64,000 bases of DNA from Prorocentrum cordatum (Eukaryota; Sar; Dinophyceae; Prorocentrales; Prorocentraceae), in contig CAUYUJ010018704.1 of the NCBI GenBank assembly GCA_963575745.1, positions 593,497 to 657,496 of the forward strand, in the 5' to 3' direction. Of the stretch, positions 9,791 to 21,659 are shown in pieces. The stretch's first letter is position 1, and every line of letters begins with the position of its first letter. Position numbers and translations under genes: made by a program. The notes beneath the pieces are model-generated. The model had not been told where the DNA came from, made no database searches, and worked only from the letters and a program-made list of their open reading frames with translations.

Positions 9791-10316
9791 AACGAGAAAA
9801 ACAGAGCACGGCCGAAGGCCAGCAGAAGAGCGCTTGGGCCCAGCCCCGGGGGGCGATGCCCGGGGGGGGGGGGAGGAGGTGCACTCCTCGGGCCCGCGAG
9901 GCTCCTTGGGGGCCCCACAGCAGGAGGGCCCAGAGCCGAATCTGCAACGTGGGCTCGGCGATCGACACGAAACAGATCGGCGGACATCGGAGGCCGAGTC
10001 GGGAAAAGTCCCATGGGCAGAAATCGGCAGGCTGGCATGCCTCGGATAAGAAATCGGGACCCGAACCAGGACCCCAGGTCGAAAATCGGATCGGCATCGG
10101 AAGCCATCGAGATCGAACCGACTCGCATCGGAGGAGTCGGAAGGAGCACTGCCGTCAGATCCAGCTGTCAGCCCACAGTCCCGCGAGGTCCAAGCCTGCT
10201 GCCCGCGGTGGCCCCCCGGCTCGGCGGCGGCCGCGGCCAGCTGCTGCCCGCGGTGGTCTCCCAGCTCGGCGGCGGCCGCTCCCGCCCGCCGGCACCTCTC
10301 GGGCGCTCCGTCGCGC

Positions 10317-10320
10317 ACCC

Positions 10321-10352
<32 letters not shown>

Positions 10353-10408
10353 CTGTCGTCGTCGTCGTCGCCGCGTCGCTGTCGCCGTCGCCGTCGCCGC
10401 GTCGCCGC

Positions 10409-10489
<81 letters not shown>

Positions 10490-10490
10490 T

Positions 10491-10527
<37 letters not shown>

Positions 10528-10528
10528 T

Positions 10529-10565
<37 letters not shown>

Positions 10566-10566
10566 T

Positions 10567-10659
<93 letters not shown>

Positions 10660-10706
10660 GTCGTCGTCGTCGTCCGCCTCGTTGGCGTCGTCGTCGTCGT
10701 CGCCGA
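10317..10706 (+). repeat. (GTC)n microsatellite
   Basis: About 390 bp of GTC/CGT triplets with GCC and TTG interruptions. All frames are homopolymeric (poly-Arg, poly-Val or poly-Ser; poly-Asp or poly-Thr on the other strand) and are not called as protein. Confidence 0.96.
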
Positions 10707-11026
10707 CCATGCTTCGCCTTCGACTGCCCTCGCCAGCACGTGCTCTTGCCGCCGCCGCCGACGTCGACGCCGCCGCCATCGCTGTCGCCGCCGTCGTCGG
10801 CGAGGTTAGAGGACGGAGGACTCTGAGCTCCACCTGGAGCCACAGCGGATGAGCTCGCGTGGCGCCACCGCGCCCACGTCGGAACTCCCCTCGGGAGGAT
10901 CGTGCCCCACTGGGAGCTCCGCCTCACCGGCTCCAGCGGAGGAGCGCGCACGGAGCGCGTTCGGGCTTTTCCCAACCATCCTGTGGTGTTGGGTCCTCGC
11001 TTTGACGAGACAGCGCCCCGCGTCAC

Positions 11027-11090
11027 TCCTTCCTTCCTTCCTTCCTTCCTTCCTCCTCCTCCTCCCTCCTTCCTCCCCATCCTCCCATCC
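11027..11090 (+). repeat. (TTCC)n / CCT-rich microsatellite
   Basis: TTCC tetramers grading into CCT triplets; it immediately precedes the ~90-bp minisatellite. Confidence 0.9.
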
Positions 11091-11109
11091 CTGCCTTTGC
11101 CCTCCGCAC

Positions 11110-12060
11110 CCAGTGCAGCGTTCCGTGGCCCCACAGGGAGCATGCGGTTCCAACCCTCATTTCGGCACACCCCTCACACGTTTCATGGCCCCATAGGGAG
11201 CTCCACCGAAGGCCCCAATGGCAGGATTCGCATGCGGTTCCAACCCCATTTCGGCACACCCCTCACACGTTTCGTGGCCCATGGTTGGGCGCCCGAGTTA
11301 TCCAGGGAAACTCGGGCCCAGGGTAACTCGGGCTTGGATTCCTGAAAAACGAACCCGAATCGAACCCGAGTTAGCCCTGACCCGAGTTACCCCTGATGAT
11401 TCGGGGCTCTGATATGGGGAGCTCCACCGAAGGCCCCAGTGGCAGGGTCCGCATGCGGTTCCACCCCCAATGTCGGCACACCCCTCACACGTTCGGTGGC
11501 CCCGTAGGGAGCTCCACCGAGGGCCCCAGTGGCAGGGTTCGCAGACGGTTCTAACCCTGTTTTTACCACACCCCTCACACGTTTCGTGGCCCTAGAGGGA
11601 GCTCCACCGAAGGCCTCATTAGCAGGGTTCGCATGCGGTTCCAACCCCATTTCGGCACACCCCTCACACGTTCTGTGGCCCCAAGGGGAGCTCCACCGAA
11701 GGCCTCATTGGCAGGGTCCGCATGCGGTTCCACCCCCAATGTCGCCACACCCCTCACACGTTCCGTGGCCCAGAGGTCGCTCCACCGAAGGCCCCAGTGG
11801 CAGGGTTCGCAAGCGGTTCCACCCCCAATGTCGGCACACCCCTCACACGCTTCGTGGCCCCAGAGGGAGCTCCACCGAAGGCCTCACTGGCAGGGTCCGC
11901 ATGCGGTTCCAACCCTGTTTTCACCACACCCCTCACACGCTTCGTGGTATCATAAGGAGCTCCGCATGCGGTTCCAACCATATTCGGCACACCCCTCACA
12001 CGCTTCGTGGCCCCAGAGGGAGCTCCACCGAAGGCCCCCGTGGCAGGGTTCGCTTTCGTC
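11110..12060 (+). repeat. ~90-bp minisatellite, about nine units
   Basis: Each unit contains GCATGCGGTTCCA, then CGGCACACCCCTCACACG, TTCGTGGCCCC and GGGAGCTCCACCGAAGG. Frames differ between units, so coding is unlikely. One unit is interrupted by a 130-bp inverted-repeat element (11285-11412). Confidence 0.95.
11285..11412. mobile_element. CCGAGTTATCC-family element inserted in a minisatellite
   Basis: This single element of the family at 3899-4127 begins GGGCGCCCGAGTTATCC and ends GATGATTCGGGGCTCT, with ~30-bp imperfect inverted ends. Comparison with the uninterrupted minisatellite units shows the insertion point within GGCCCCATAGGGAGC, with ATGG present on both sides as a possible short target duplication. 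Confidence 0.85.
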
Positions 12061-12117
12061 GCCGAAGCTGGGCTCCCCGTGGAAGCTCTGGCCAGAATGA
12101 ACCGCAAGATAGGCATG

Positions 12118-12228
12118 TGGATCTTCGTCGTCGTCGTCGTGGTCGTCATCGGTGCTCGTCGTGGTCGTCGTCGTGGCCGTCTTCGTCGTGGTCGTCGTCG
12201 TCGTCGTCGTCGTCGTCGTGGCCTACTC
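12118..12228 (+). repeat. (GTC)n microsatellite
   Basis: GTC triplets with GTG interruptions. From 12229 to 12679 the sequence is less GC-rich but no gene can be supported. Confidence 0.92.
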
Positions 12229-12679
12229 TTCCTCCACACTTTCTCATGGTGCCGCTGTTCCTCTTCATCCTCCACCTCATCATCATCGTTATCATTCTCC
12301 TCATGGCCCTTCTTGCTTGGGACAATCTCACTAGCCCGAGCCTAACAACTGCTGATCGGCTTAACGGCACGTCCCAGACAAGAAAGCCTACCCCCCCTCA
12401 CCGTTTTGTCAGGATTGCTCTGGGCGCAAACACACTTTTTCTTTGGTGGGGGGGCGTCGACGCCGAACTTCCTTATCACCGCGGCATGTACCAGTGGTAG
12501 TTATACTCGTCTTTTCTTGAGTAAGCGCGAAGGGTCTTTAGACCCTCTCCGACTAGGGACAACTAAATATTCTCGGCGGCCTCATTGAAGGGCTGGGGTT
12601 CCACACATAGGGGCAAACTAAGTATTGCTTTCCGCGGCACCCGCCGCGCAATGCAATAATTAGTTACCCCTCCTTAGGG

Positions 12680-12797
12680 ATGGAGGAGGAGGAGGAGGAG
12701 GAGGAGGAGGAGGAGGAGGAGGAGGAGGAGGAGGAGGAGGACGACAGGGAGGAGGAGGAGGAGGAGGAGGAGGAGGAGGAGGAGGAGGAGGAGGCGG
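12680..12797 (+). repeat. (GGA)n microsatellite
   Basis: Two blocks of GGA triplets separated by GACGACAGG. From 12798 to 13363 no gene is seen. Confidence 0.95.
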
Positions 12798-13363
12798 AGG
12801 ACCCAGCGGTGAAGAGATGTCGGTTTGGAGATCCTGACCCTTCATCGCGGGCGATAAAAAAAGCAACAGCGTCGAGGAAGGGGTAGGCATGCAGACGCAC
12901 GAGCGACAACAGTCGGTACCGCCCACCGTTCGGGGGATCGGCGGAGCACTGTGCATCGGGCCAACAGCCTCGGCGCTGCCCGTGAGCCCCCTGGCGAGGG
13001 CAACCCTCCCCAGCGGAATGTCGCCAGCGCACCGGGCACCCTCGGCCAACTCCACAGATCTGGATTCGAGGATGGGGCGGGGCGACCGTCTCCCGATCCT
13101 CTGGATGCGATGCACTACGACCATGCGTTCTCTCGCTGGCTCCGAAGGCTTCAACACACCCATATCTTCGAGGGGATTCGATGACAGGACAGGACAGGAC
13201 GGGAGCCTGCGTGGCAGCTCCGGGAGAGAGCGGTCCCCCCGATGGGATGCTGCATCGGAGGGCAGGAGCCATCACGCGTGAGAGCGGCTCACGCTTGCAA
13301 CAAAAAGCCTCTGGCCGTGAGGCCCTGGATCCCCCCCACAGCGCGCACAACGGAACAGACAGG

Positions 13364-13540
13364 CCCCGTCCACTCCACGAAGCCTGTGATCTGTGGAGCC
13401 CGCACCACGTTGTCAGCACCGCGAAGCACCATGCTGGAACACAGCAGACCTACCCCGTCCACTCCGCGGAGCCTGTGGCATGTGGTCTGTGGAGCCCGCG
13501 CCACGTTTTCAGCACAGCGGCACACCATGCTGGAGGCGAG
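13364..13540 (+). repeat. ~98-bp tandem duplication
   Basis: Two diverged units sharing CTGTGGAGCCCGC, CCACGTT, TCAGCAC and CACCATGCTGGA. Confidence 0.8.
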
Positions 13541-13619
13541 GCGAGCAGGAACGCCCGGAGGTCGGCAAGGGGCAGAGGAGGGCAGGTGCAGGACCCAACG
13601 GCGATCCACTCGGTTGCCC

Positions 13620-13772
13620 GTGGAGGAGGAGGAGGAGGAGGAGGAGGAGGAGGAGGAGGAGGAGGAGGAGGAGGAGGAGGAGCAGTGGCCAGAGGAGGAG
13701 GAGGAAGGAGGAGGAGGAGGATGAGGAGGAGGAGGAGAAGGAGGAGGAGGAGGAGGGAGAGGAGGAGGAGGT
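13620..13772 (+). repeat. (GGA)n microsatellite
   Basis: GGA/GAG triplets, imperfect towards the right end. Confidence 0.95.
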
Positions 13773-13911
13773 AGGGGGACAAGCTAGGTGCGCTCGCGTC
13801 ATATCTGACGTCCTACCCCTCCCTCCCATCCCTTACCATGGCGCTGATTTTCTCTATCCGCGGACGCGTGTCGTAGCGGACCTGTGGCTCCGCGCGCGCG
13901 TGCGTAGTGGG

Positions 13912-14125
13912 TGGTGGTGCGCGTGCGTGCGTGCGTGCGTGTGTGCGTGGTTGTGGTGGTGGGTGGTTGGTGGTGGTGGTGGTGGTGGTGGTGGTGGTGT
14001 GTGGCGGGCGGGGCGGCGGGAGGAGAGGAGGAGAGGGAGGAGGAGGAGGAGGAGGAGGAGGAGGAGGAGGAGGAGGAGGAGGGGAGGAGGGGGAGGAGGA
14101 GGAGGAGGAGGAGGAGGAGGAGTTT
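13912..14125 (+). repeat. (GTGC)/(GTG)n then (GGA)n compound microsatellite
   Basis: GTGCGT repeats at 13912-13950, GTG repeats at 13950-14000, then GGA triplets at 14030-14125. Confidence 0.93.
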
Positions 14126-14189
14126 TTAGGACCAGTCCTATTCACCGCCGATTGACAGGAGGGACCAAAACAAAAGACCCCTAGGTATT

Positions 14190-14356
14190 AGCAGAACCAT
14201 CATCATGATGATGATGCTAATCATAATCACCAGCACCAGCACCAGCACCGCCATCACCATCAGCTTCACCACCACGATCACCATCACTATCACCCTGACA
14301 ACCAACATCACCATCACAATCATCATCAACACCAACAGCATCATCATCAACATCAA

Positions 14357-14388
<32 letters not shown>

Positions 14389-15179
14389 CCATCACCGTCA
14401 CCACCACCAGCATCATCATCGGCATCGTATTCATCAACATCATCATCATCGTCATCATATGCATCATCACCATCACCATCATCATCACCGTCACCACCAC
14501 CAGCATCATCATTGTCATCGTCATCGTCATGGTCATTATCACCATCACCATCATCAGCATCGGCATCACAATCAACAGCATCATCATCGCCATCATCATC
14601 CCGATCACCATCGTCATCATCATCATCATCATCCTTATTGATCATGATCGTCATCAAAATCATCATCAACACCATCATCATCAACATCAGTATAATCATC
14701 ATCACCATCAACATCACCACCCACCATCATTACCACCACCGTCATCAGCATCACCATTAGCAGCAACATGAACATCAACATCACCATCAACATCAGCATC
14801 AGCACCAGCATCATCATAACCATCATCATAATCATCACCATCACACATCATCATCAGCATCATCATCAACATCAGCAGCATCAGAACCAGCATCAACATC
14901 AACATCAGCATCAGCATCAACATCATCATCACCATCATCATCAACATCATCATACTCATAATCAATATCATAATCATCACCATCATTCATCATCATCAGC
15001 ATCAGCATCATCAGCATCAGCATCAGCATTATCAGCATCAGCATCAGGATCAGCATCAGCATCATCACCACCATCATCATCAGCATCAGCAGCATCATCA
15101 TCATCATCATCATCATCGTCATCATCATCATCATCAGCATCAGCATCAGCATCAGCATCAGCATCAGCATCATCAGCAG

Positions 15180-15252
<73 letters not shown>

Positions 15253-15255
15253 GGG
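14190..15255 (+). repeat. Long (CAT)n-type triplet array
   Basis: Over 1 kb of CAT/ATC triplets with frequent ACC, AAC and AGC variants, most homogeneous at 15100-15250. The long open frames here are poly-His, poly-Ile, poly-Met or poly-Asp artefacts. Confidence 0.96.
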
Positions 15256-15447
15256 GATCATTGTACCTCTCTGTTTCCCAGGTTTCGTGCTCCTCCCACC
15301 CTTCCGGACTCCAGGGAGGCTCCGCCAGAGCTCGCAGGGTATCGTTATACCATTATGTTTCTCAGGTTTCCTGTTCCTCCCTGCACTCCAGGGAGGCCCC
15401 GCCAGAGCTCCAGGGAGACCCCGCCACAGCGAGCAGCGTATCGGCAT
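15256..15447 (+). repeat. ~95-bp tandem duplication
   Basis: Two units sharing CAGGTTTC, TGTTCCTCC, ACTCCAGGGAGGC and CCGCCAGAGCTC. Confidence 0.8.
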
Positions 15448-15739
15448 ACCATCTCAATTGCGGCTTGCCCAGCAAATCTGCTTTTACTCCCGTGGAGCCC
15501 CAGACAGAAAATCTGCGCTGGATCTACCAAGGGCCCCCTGGCACGTCAAGGCGTGACAGAACGCCAAATGCTGTCTGGTAGGGTTTCCGCTTTTGCTCCT
15601 CTCTTCTTGCGGACCCCCGCATGCAGCATGCATCCCCCCCCCTCTGGAGGCCACGATCCCCAGTAAAAGTAAGCGATGGATGTGCGCTCCCTCGTTAAAA
15701 ATGATGGGTCTACGTTCCGAGATTCCAAGACGGCCCATG

Positions 15740-16240
15740 TAGGCAACTCAAGACACCAAAATGCCCCAAGATGCCTCGAATGCGGCCCAAGAGCTTCCAG
15801 GAGAGGCCAACGGGATCACAAAAGGACCTACCCGGCCACTTGGTGTTTGCATGATTGTTGCTTTCGTCAGCTCAAGACGGCCCAAAGAGCCTCCACGATG
15901 GCTCCAAGACGGCCCAAGAGGCCCGAAGAGGATCCAAGAAAAGACCCAAAAGAGAGCCGCAATGGCCCAATAGGCATCCGAGAGGGCCCCAAGACTGCCC
16001 AAGAGGGCCTCCCGAGGGACCGGGGTCGGCCTTAGAAGGCCCTTCGACGGCCAAAGACGGCGCCAAGACAGTCCCACGACGGCCCCCAGACACCCCCCGA
16101 CATAAGTCCGAGAGGGTCTCAAGACGGACCAAGAGAGCCCCAGGACGGCCTAAGACGGCCACAGAGGGCCCCAAGACGGCCCCACGGAACCTCCAAGACT
16201 GTCCCACAGGAGACCAAGACAGCCACAAGACAGCCCAATG
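15740..16240 (+). repeat. Degenerate CCAAGA(C/G)GGCCC array
   Basis: About 500 bp in which variants of a 10-15-bp core (CCCAAGACGGCC, CCAAGAGGGCC) recur irregularly. Similar arrays lie at 17635-18130 (same strand) and 28985-29490 (opposite strand). Frames are open but the core changes phase, so I do not call protein. Confidence 0.75.
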
Positions 16241-16302
16241 AGCTCCATGATAACTCCTCAAGAAGTGAAGACACGAGGTGTCAGATGTGGCGGCCTTCCC
16301 TA

Positions 16303-16720
<418 letters not shown>

Positions 16721-17159
16721 TCACACGTGACGGCCTCACGTGTCCCCTCGAACAGTCGCCACCCAACACCCACGGCGAGGGCGGCCTCGAGGTCTGCCTC
16801 TCCTCCGCCAGCAGGCCCGAGGTCCACCAGCGCTCGGCGCGGGCCTGCCACTCCTTCGGGGGGGAACCGCGCGCGGCGCGCGCGCCGGGGCACGTTCGGA
16901 CGAAGAGGTGGGAATGGGTGGGAAGGGGTGGGAACTGACGAAGTCAGCGGCGCGCCGAGGGGGGAGGAGAGAGCGGGTGGCAGGCCTCTTCAGAAGGCGG
17001 AGGGGCTTAAGGAGAAGTCGAAAGCTTTCTCAGAGTGCCAGGAGCCTTCTGATTTAGCCTGCTGAGAAGGTCCGCCCACTCCGCCTTCCCCTCTTGGCGC
17101 GCCAGCGAGAGGAGTGGGGATTGGCGCTGGTAAATCTCTGAGGCCTGTTTTCGCCTGTG
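16721..17159. other. No gene seen
   Basis: GC-rich sequence without a supportable reading frame or repeat of note. Confidence 0.55.
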
Positions 17160-17520
17160 CCCATGCGCTGGCCTGGTGGGGTGGGGGCCACAAGTAGAAG
17201 CAGCTGCGCTCGGGAGCCATGGAGAGTGAGAACACGCCGCTGGGGCCTGCCTTCACAATGCGCCTGGCCCGCCAGCGGGCACGCTTGGAATGAGCTTCTT
17301 GGTGCCAGCCCCTGCCACGCGATGCGCGTCGCAGGGACCAGGTACGCTCGGACTCGGCTTCCTGGCTGGCATCCTGGCCACGACACTGGCAACGCGTTGG
17401 CTGCTGGTAGCGAGTGGGCACGGTTGGATGAGCTTCCCGCCAAGCTGTGCGGGTACGCTCGGAGTGGGTTTCCTTGTCTACATCCTGCACAAAACTCCAC
17501 TTGCCCTTTGGGCCAAGGTG
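17160..17520 (+). repeat. Degenerate ~60-bp repeat (CACGCTCGGAGTGAGCTTCCTGG family)
   Basis: Irregular units share GGCACGCT, GAGCTTC, CTGGCC, CACTGGCAACGC. The same family recurs at 23770-24130 and 24430-24500. The changing phase argues against coding. Confidence 0.65.
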
Positions 17521-17634
17521 GTCTAGCGAGTTCTTGCTATCCCCTTCGAAAGACCCTGTTCCCTTCGGAGAGGGGTACCCTCCCCCTCCTCTTCCAGAGG
17601 TTTTGTGGAGGGGTCCGCGGGGGGTCAGGGCACC

Positions 17635-18130
17635 CAAGCTGGCCCAAGATGGCTCCACGAGGGCGTCCGATGCTCCAAGATGGCCTCCAAGGTGGCTCAA
17701 GATAGTCGAAGATGGTTCAATATGACTTACGACATACCTCCAATAGGCCCGACGAGGGCCACAAGACGGTTCCAACTGCTGTCGGAGCTCCCTCAGAAAC
17801 TTCCCAAGAGGCCACCATCCGTAACAGACGTTTGGGAATCTCAATGGCTGTTGCCTTTTGGCCTATTCGCTTCCGACGCGTTTTTTGCTTTGAGGCCTCA
17901 AGATGGCCCCAGAATTACCCAAGAGAGACCCCACAAGGGCCAAAGAGGCCCCACAAGACGGCACCAGGAGCGCCCGAGAGAGAGACCCAGTAACGCCCCA
18001 AGAGGGCCCCCAGAGGCGGTTCTGAGGGCCCGAGAGGGAGAGGGGGGACGGACATCGGGACCCCCTCCTCTGATCAACGCCTTTCAAGATGGCCCACAAG
18101 AGGGGCCCAAGACGGCCACGCCCCAAGAGC
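17635..18130 (+). repeat. Degenerate CCAAGA(C/G)GGCCC array
   Basis: Second array of the 15740-16240 family, ending just before a CTC microsatellite. Confidence 0.7.
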
Positions 18131-18159
18131 GTGGCACGAGGGCCCAAAGAGGTGGTATG

Positions 18160-18303
18160 CTTCCTCCTCCTCCTCCTCCTCCTGTTCCTCCTGTTCCTGC
18201 TCCTCCTGTTCCTCCTCATCCTCCTCCTCCTCCTGTTCCTGTTCGTGCTCGTGTTCCTCCTCCTCCTCCTCCTCCTCCTCCTCCTCCTCTTCCTCCTCCT
18301 CTG
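18160..18303 (+). repeat. (CTC)n microsatellite with CTGTTC interruptions
   Basis: CTC triplets interrupted by CTGTTCCTC blocks. Confidence 0.94.
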
Positions 18304-18339
18304 GCCATCGTTCGGACGTCCATTCCCTGTGTTTGTTTT

Positions 18340-18431
18340 GGTTTCGTACGTGGTTTTTCGCCAAATGATCAAGGATGCTGCTCGATGGTCGTCGCCGAAA
18401 GAAGCATGCACACGTCCGAACGATGCCAAGT
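18340..18431 (+). repeat. Empty-site partner of the 3.9-kb insertion
   Basis: CGCCAAATGATCAAGG, then CTGCTCGATGGTC, then GTCCGAACGATGCCAAG correspond to 3869-3898 plus 4128-4170 without the inverted-repeat elements. It shows the locus before insertion. Confidence 0.8.
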
Positions 18432-18860
18432 CCTCCTCCTCCTCCTCCTCCTCCTCCTCCTCCTCCTCCTCCTCCTCCTCCTCACCTCCTCCTCCTCCTC
18501 CTCCTCCTCCTCCTCCTCCTCCTCCTCCTCCTCCTCCTCCTCCTCCTCCTCCTCCTCCTCCTCCTCCTCCTCCTCCTCCTCTCCTCCTCCTCCTCCTCCT
18601 CCTCCTCCTCCTCCTCCCCTCCTCCTCCTCCTCCTCCTCCTCCCCTCCCTCCTCCTCCTCCTCCTCCTCCTCCTCCTCCTCCTCCTCCTCCTCCTCCTCC
18701 TCCTCCTCCTCCTCCTCCTCCTCCTCCTCCTCCTCCCCTCCTCCTCCTCCTCCTCCTCCTCCTCCTCCTCCTCCTCCTCCTCCTCCTCCTCCTCCTCCTC
18801 CTCCTCCTCCTCCTCCTCCTCCTCCTCCTCCTCCTCCTCCTCCTCCTCCTCGTCATCCTC
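18430..18860 (+). repeat. Long (CTC)n microsatellite
   Basis: About 430 bp of CTC triplets with only a handful of interruptions. Confidence 0.97.
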
Positions 18861-19737
18861 TTCCCCCGCCCCCCGGCGGGCCCCAGGGATGGCCCGAAGA
18901 GGCCCTCCAAGGCCAGCCCATTGCTCCCAGAGGTTTCTTTGTTCATCCTGGTTGCCCCCTTCGCTTCACTATATGTGTCTTTTCGTTCCTTTCCCCGTCA
19001 GCTCGCATGGGCAACGTTTCTAGACGGGCTGGAAGATTTTTTTTGGTACGCGGGCGCGCGAAGCGAGCCGAACGCCGCGCAAGCAGGGGCAGGCCGCGCC
19101 ACAAACCAGGGCTGGCTGGGATTCTCGGTTCGCGGGCGCACGAAGCGGGTCGGACGCCGAGCAAGCTAGGGCGGGCCGCGCTCTGTAATTAAGGGGAAAA
19201 CAGAGAGGCGAGCAGCGTCTGGCTCAGGGCGCGACGGTGCTCAACGCTGCCAGAATGGCGCGAGAACGTCACAAAACGGCACCAGGACAACGTCCACTGA
19301 GGTGTCGACAAGGATGCAGGTGCTTCCCCACGGAAGCAAATCGATGCAGGCCAGTGAAAGGCGAGCCCACTGTGACCACGGAGAAAACGTCACACTTACC
19401 CAGAGGGGCGGTGATGAACAGGGCGAGAGAGATCGTCGTTCAATTCCCCAGGTACGCATGTCGAACTCGACGTCCATGAACCCTTCGGCCAGACAGACAT
19501 AGAGAAGTGACCAGGCAAACCCGTAGGAGCAACATCAACGACGCCGAGGGACAAGCGTGGGCAACGCGAGGAGGTCGCGCCGAGCGGACGCCGAGGACAA
19601 GCGGCCTCCAGTTCCCCAGGTAAGAGAACGCGTAGGCGTAGACGCCAACGCGGTGGAGAGGTGCTGTGCGAGGAAGCGGGGTTGGCCGGGCTGCGGCCGC
19701 TCCGCGTCCTCCAGCGGGCGGGTCAGAAGCCCCCAGG
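18861..19737. other. No gene seen
   Basis: GC-rich. A short repeated block GGGCGCGCGAAGCGAGCCGAACGCC recurs in diverged form at 19045-19075 and 19133-19160. No frame can be supported. Confidence 0.55.
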
Positions 19738-19802
19738 TGGGGGGGGGCGGGGGAGGGGGCGGGGGCGGGGGCGGGGGCGGGGGGGGGCGCGGGGGCTGGC
19801 GG
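19738..19802 (+). repeat. (GGGGGC)n G-rich run
   Basis: G-runs of 3-8 separated by single C or A, a strong candidate for G-quadruplex formation by composition. Confidence 0.8.
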
Positions 19803-20422
19803 GGGCAGGCAGACTGACTGCGCGACCCTCCAGGGAGAGGGGCCGCCTCTCGACGGCAAGGAGCGGCAGCGCGACCAGGGGCAGCTCGCGTTGCGCTGCC
19901 CGCGGGGAGGCTGCATGCTGCGAAACAGGTCAGCCGGACGGTTCCCCAGGCTGAACGAGGGGAGGGACCGGCAGCTGATCGCTGCAAATACTCTAAAAGA
20001 AACGGCAGAGGAATACCCAAGGTGGACCGGCAGCTGATCGCTGCAGATACTTTAAGACCTCGGCAGAGGCATAACGAATTACCCAAGGCGATGCCGCCAC
20101 CACGGGCAGGCAATGAGGACGACCCGAGGATTTGATGTAGCGGCAGGGGGCCCTGTCTGCTCAGGAGGAGATGTTCGATGGCGCCGATGCCGGACAACTC
20201 GGCAGCTGTAGCGGCAGGGGCGGCAGTCTGGGCCAGTGGTCGCCAGATGGCCCGCTCTCGCTGTATCCGTCGGCCTCCGCCGCGCCCCCGCCGAGGCGCG
20301 CCGCGCCGCTGCGCTGGGGCAGCGGCCGGAGCGGCAGCCTGGGGCGGGGCCGCTGATCGCCCAGAAGCCTGCCGTCGCTGCACCCGTCGGCCTCCGCCCC
20401 CCTCCCGCCGCGGCGTGCCGCG

Positions 20423-20790
20423 CTAGCTGCGCTGTCGCTGATGCGTCGGGGCCGGCGCCGCCACGAAGTCCCAGCGCCCGTGCGAAACGATGCGGAGCCC
20501 AGCCGCGGCCTCCACGTCGCGACGAAAGATTTGGACGCGGCCCCCCGCGTCCGAGAGCATGGCCGCACCAGCGATGGACGCGCAATTGCTGCCGGACCTT
20601 CTCCGCCAACGCCGCTGGCGCCGCGGGGCAGGGGCCGCGAGGAGGGCGCGGCGTCCACGAAATGGCCTTCGGGCGCCTGCCGATGAATGTAGCCGGCGAG
20701 CCGCCTCCGCGAGGCTGCGCCCGGCGCTGCCCCGCGCCGCGGCTTCTGGGGGGCTTGTCGCCCAGGGCGCCGGCAATGTCGAATGTTTCG
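20423..20790 (-). CDS. Possible coding exon or pseudogene fragment, unrecognised
   Basis: On the minus strand one frame (about 20790-20590) reads ETFDIAGALGDKPP and later ALAEKVRQQ. A second frame (about 20580-20460) continues with AAMLSDAGGRVQ, IFRRDVEAA and SHGRWDFV. Both stretches have balanced composition unlike the surrounding low-complexity DNA. They are one base out of phase near 20585-20590, so either a splice, a real frameshift or a sequencing error separates them. No family recognised. Confidence 0.3.
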
Positions 20791-20906
20791 TGCGCAGCCC
20801 CGCCGCCAGCAGCAGGGTCGGTCGAGGAGGTGCGCGGGGGGGTGGTCGCCCTCTCCTGCTCGTCTGGCGCCCCCGGCTTCTGTTCCAACGCCTGCTCTGT
20901 CCCCAG

Positions 20907-20978
20907 GTCGTCGGCGTCGGCGTCGGCGTCGGAGTAGTCGGCGTCGGCGTCGGCGTCGTCGTCGGCGTCGGTCGTCTG
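20907..20978 (+). repeat. (GTCGGC)n hexamer repeat
   Basis: GTCGGC units, encoding Asp-Ala alternation on the minus strand. The same hexamer dominates 21353-21540. Confidence 0.9.
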
Positions 20979-21204
20979 CCGCCTGTCTGGCCCCGCCAGG
21001 CCGTCGACGTTGCCGAGCGCCAGGTTCCGCCCCGCGGGCGGCGAGGGGGCCGGGGGATCGCGGGTTCCCGGGGCCAGGCCCGGTGTCCCGCTGCTCTGCC
21101 TCAGGCAGACGCACCAGCGTCGCGCGCTCGCCGCCGCGCCGTCGCTCCTTGACGCTGGGATCGCACTGTTGCAGGGGAAGGCGGTGTCTCGATCCTGCTC
21201 GAAG

Positions 21205-21345
21205 GGGCGCGGGAAGATGGGGTCAAGGGCCCCAGTCGTGCTGTTTCCGGGTGCGCGGCTCTCGATCGTTCCGCCTGGATGGCCGCGGCCTCCGTCGTCT
21301 CGCGTCTGCAACGGCGGATCCGCCGCCTCCCCAGGATGGTTTGTC
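21205..21345 (-). repeat. Duplicated ~143-bp block, copy 1 (pair with 22408-22550)
   Basis: Shares CGAAGGGGCGC, GGGTCAAGG, GTGCGCGGCTCTCGATCG, GCGGCCTCCGTCGTCTCG and GGCGGATCCGCCGC with 22408-22550. On the minus strand two different frames remain open in both copies, so conservation of protein cannot be separated from DNA duplication. Confidence 0.8.
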
Positions 21346-21352
21346 CCCAGGT

Positions 21353-21540
21353 TGTCGGCGTCGGCGTCGGCGTCGTGGTTGTCGTCGTCGTCGTCGGCGT
21401 CGACGTCGGCCCCGCGTCGTCGGCGTCGGCGTCGGCGTCGCCGGGGGGGTCGTCGTCGGCGTCGTCGTCGGCGTCGGCGCCGGCGTCGGCGTCGCCGTCG
21501 GCGTCGTCGGCGTCGTCTGCGTCGTCTTCGTCGGCGGGAG
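21353..21540 (+). repeat. (GTCGGC)n hexamer repeat
   Basis: Imperfect GTCGGC/GTCGTC repeats. Confidence 0.9.
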
Positions 21541-21659
21541 GGCAAGCCGCGATCGCGCCAGGACGCCCGTTGCTGGCTGACGGCGCGGAGGGGCATTGCG
21601 CGCTCCAGGAATGCGGCTGCGCGGCGCCGCCCTCCCCCACCTCCTCCGCGGGGGGGCCG

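Noticed and set aside
11110-12060. CRISPR-like array
   Set aside because: Units are ~90 bp and tandem without distinct unique spacers, no Cas genes are near and the genome is eukaryotic; it is a minisatellite.
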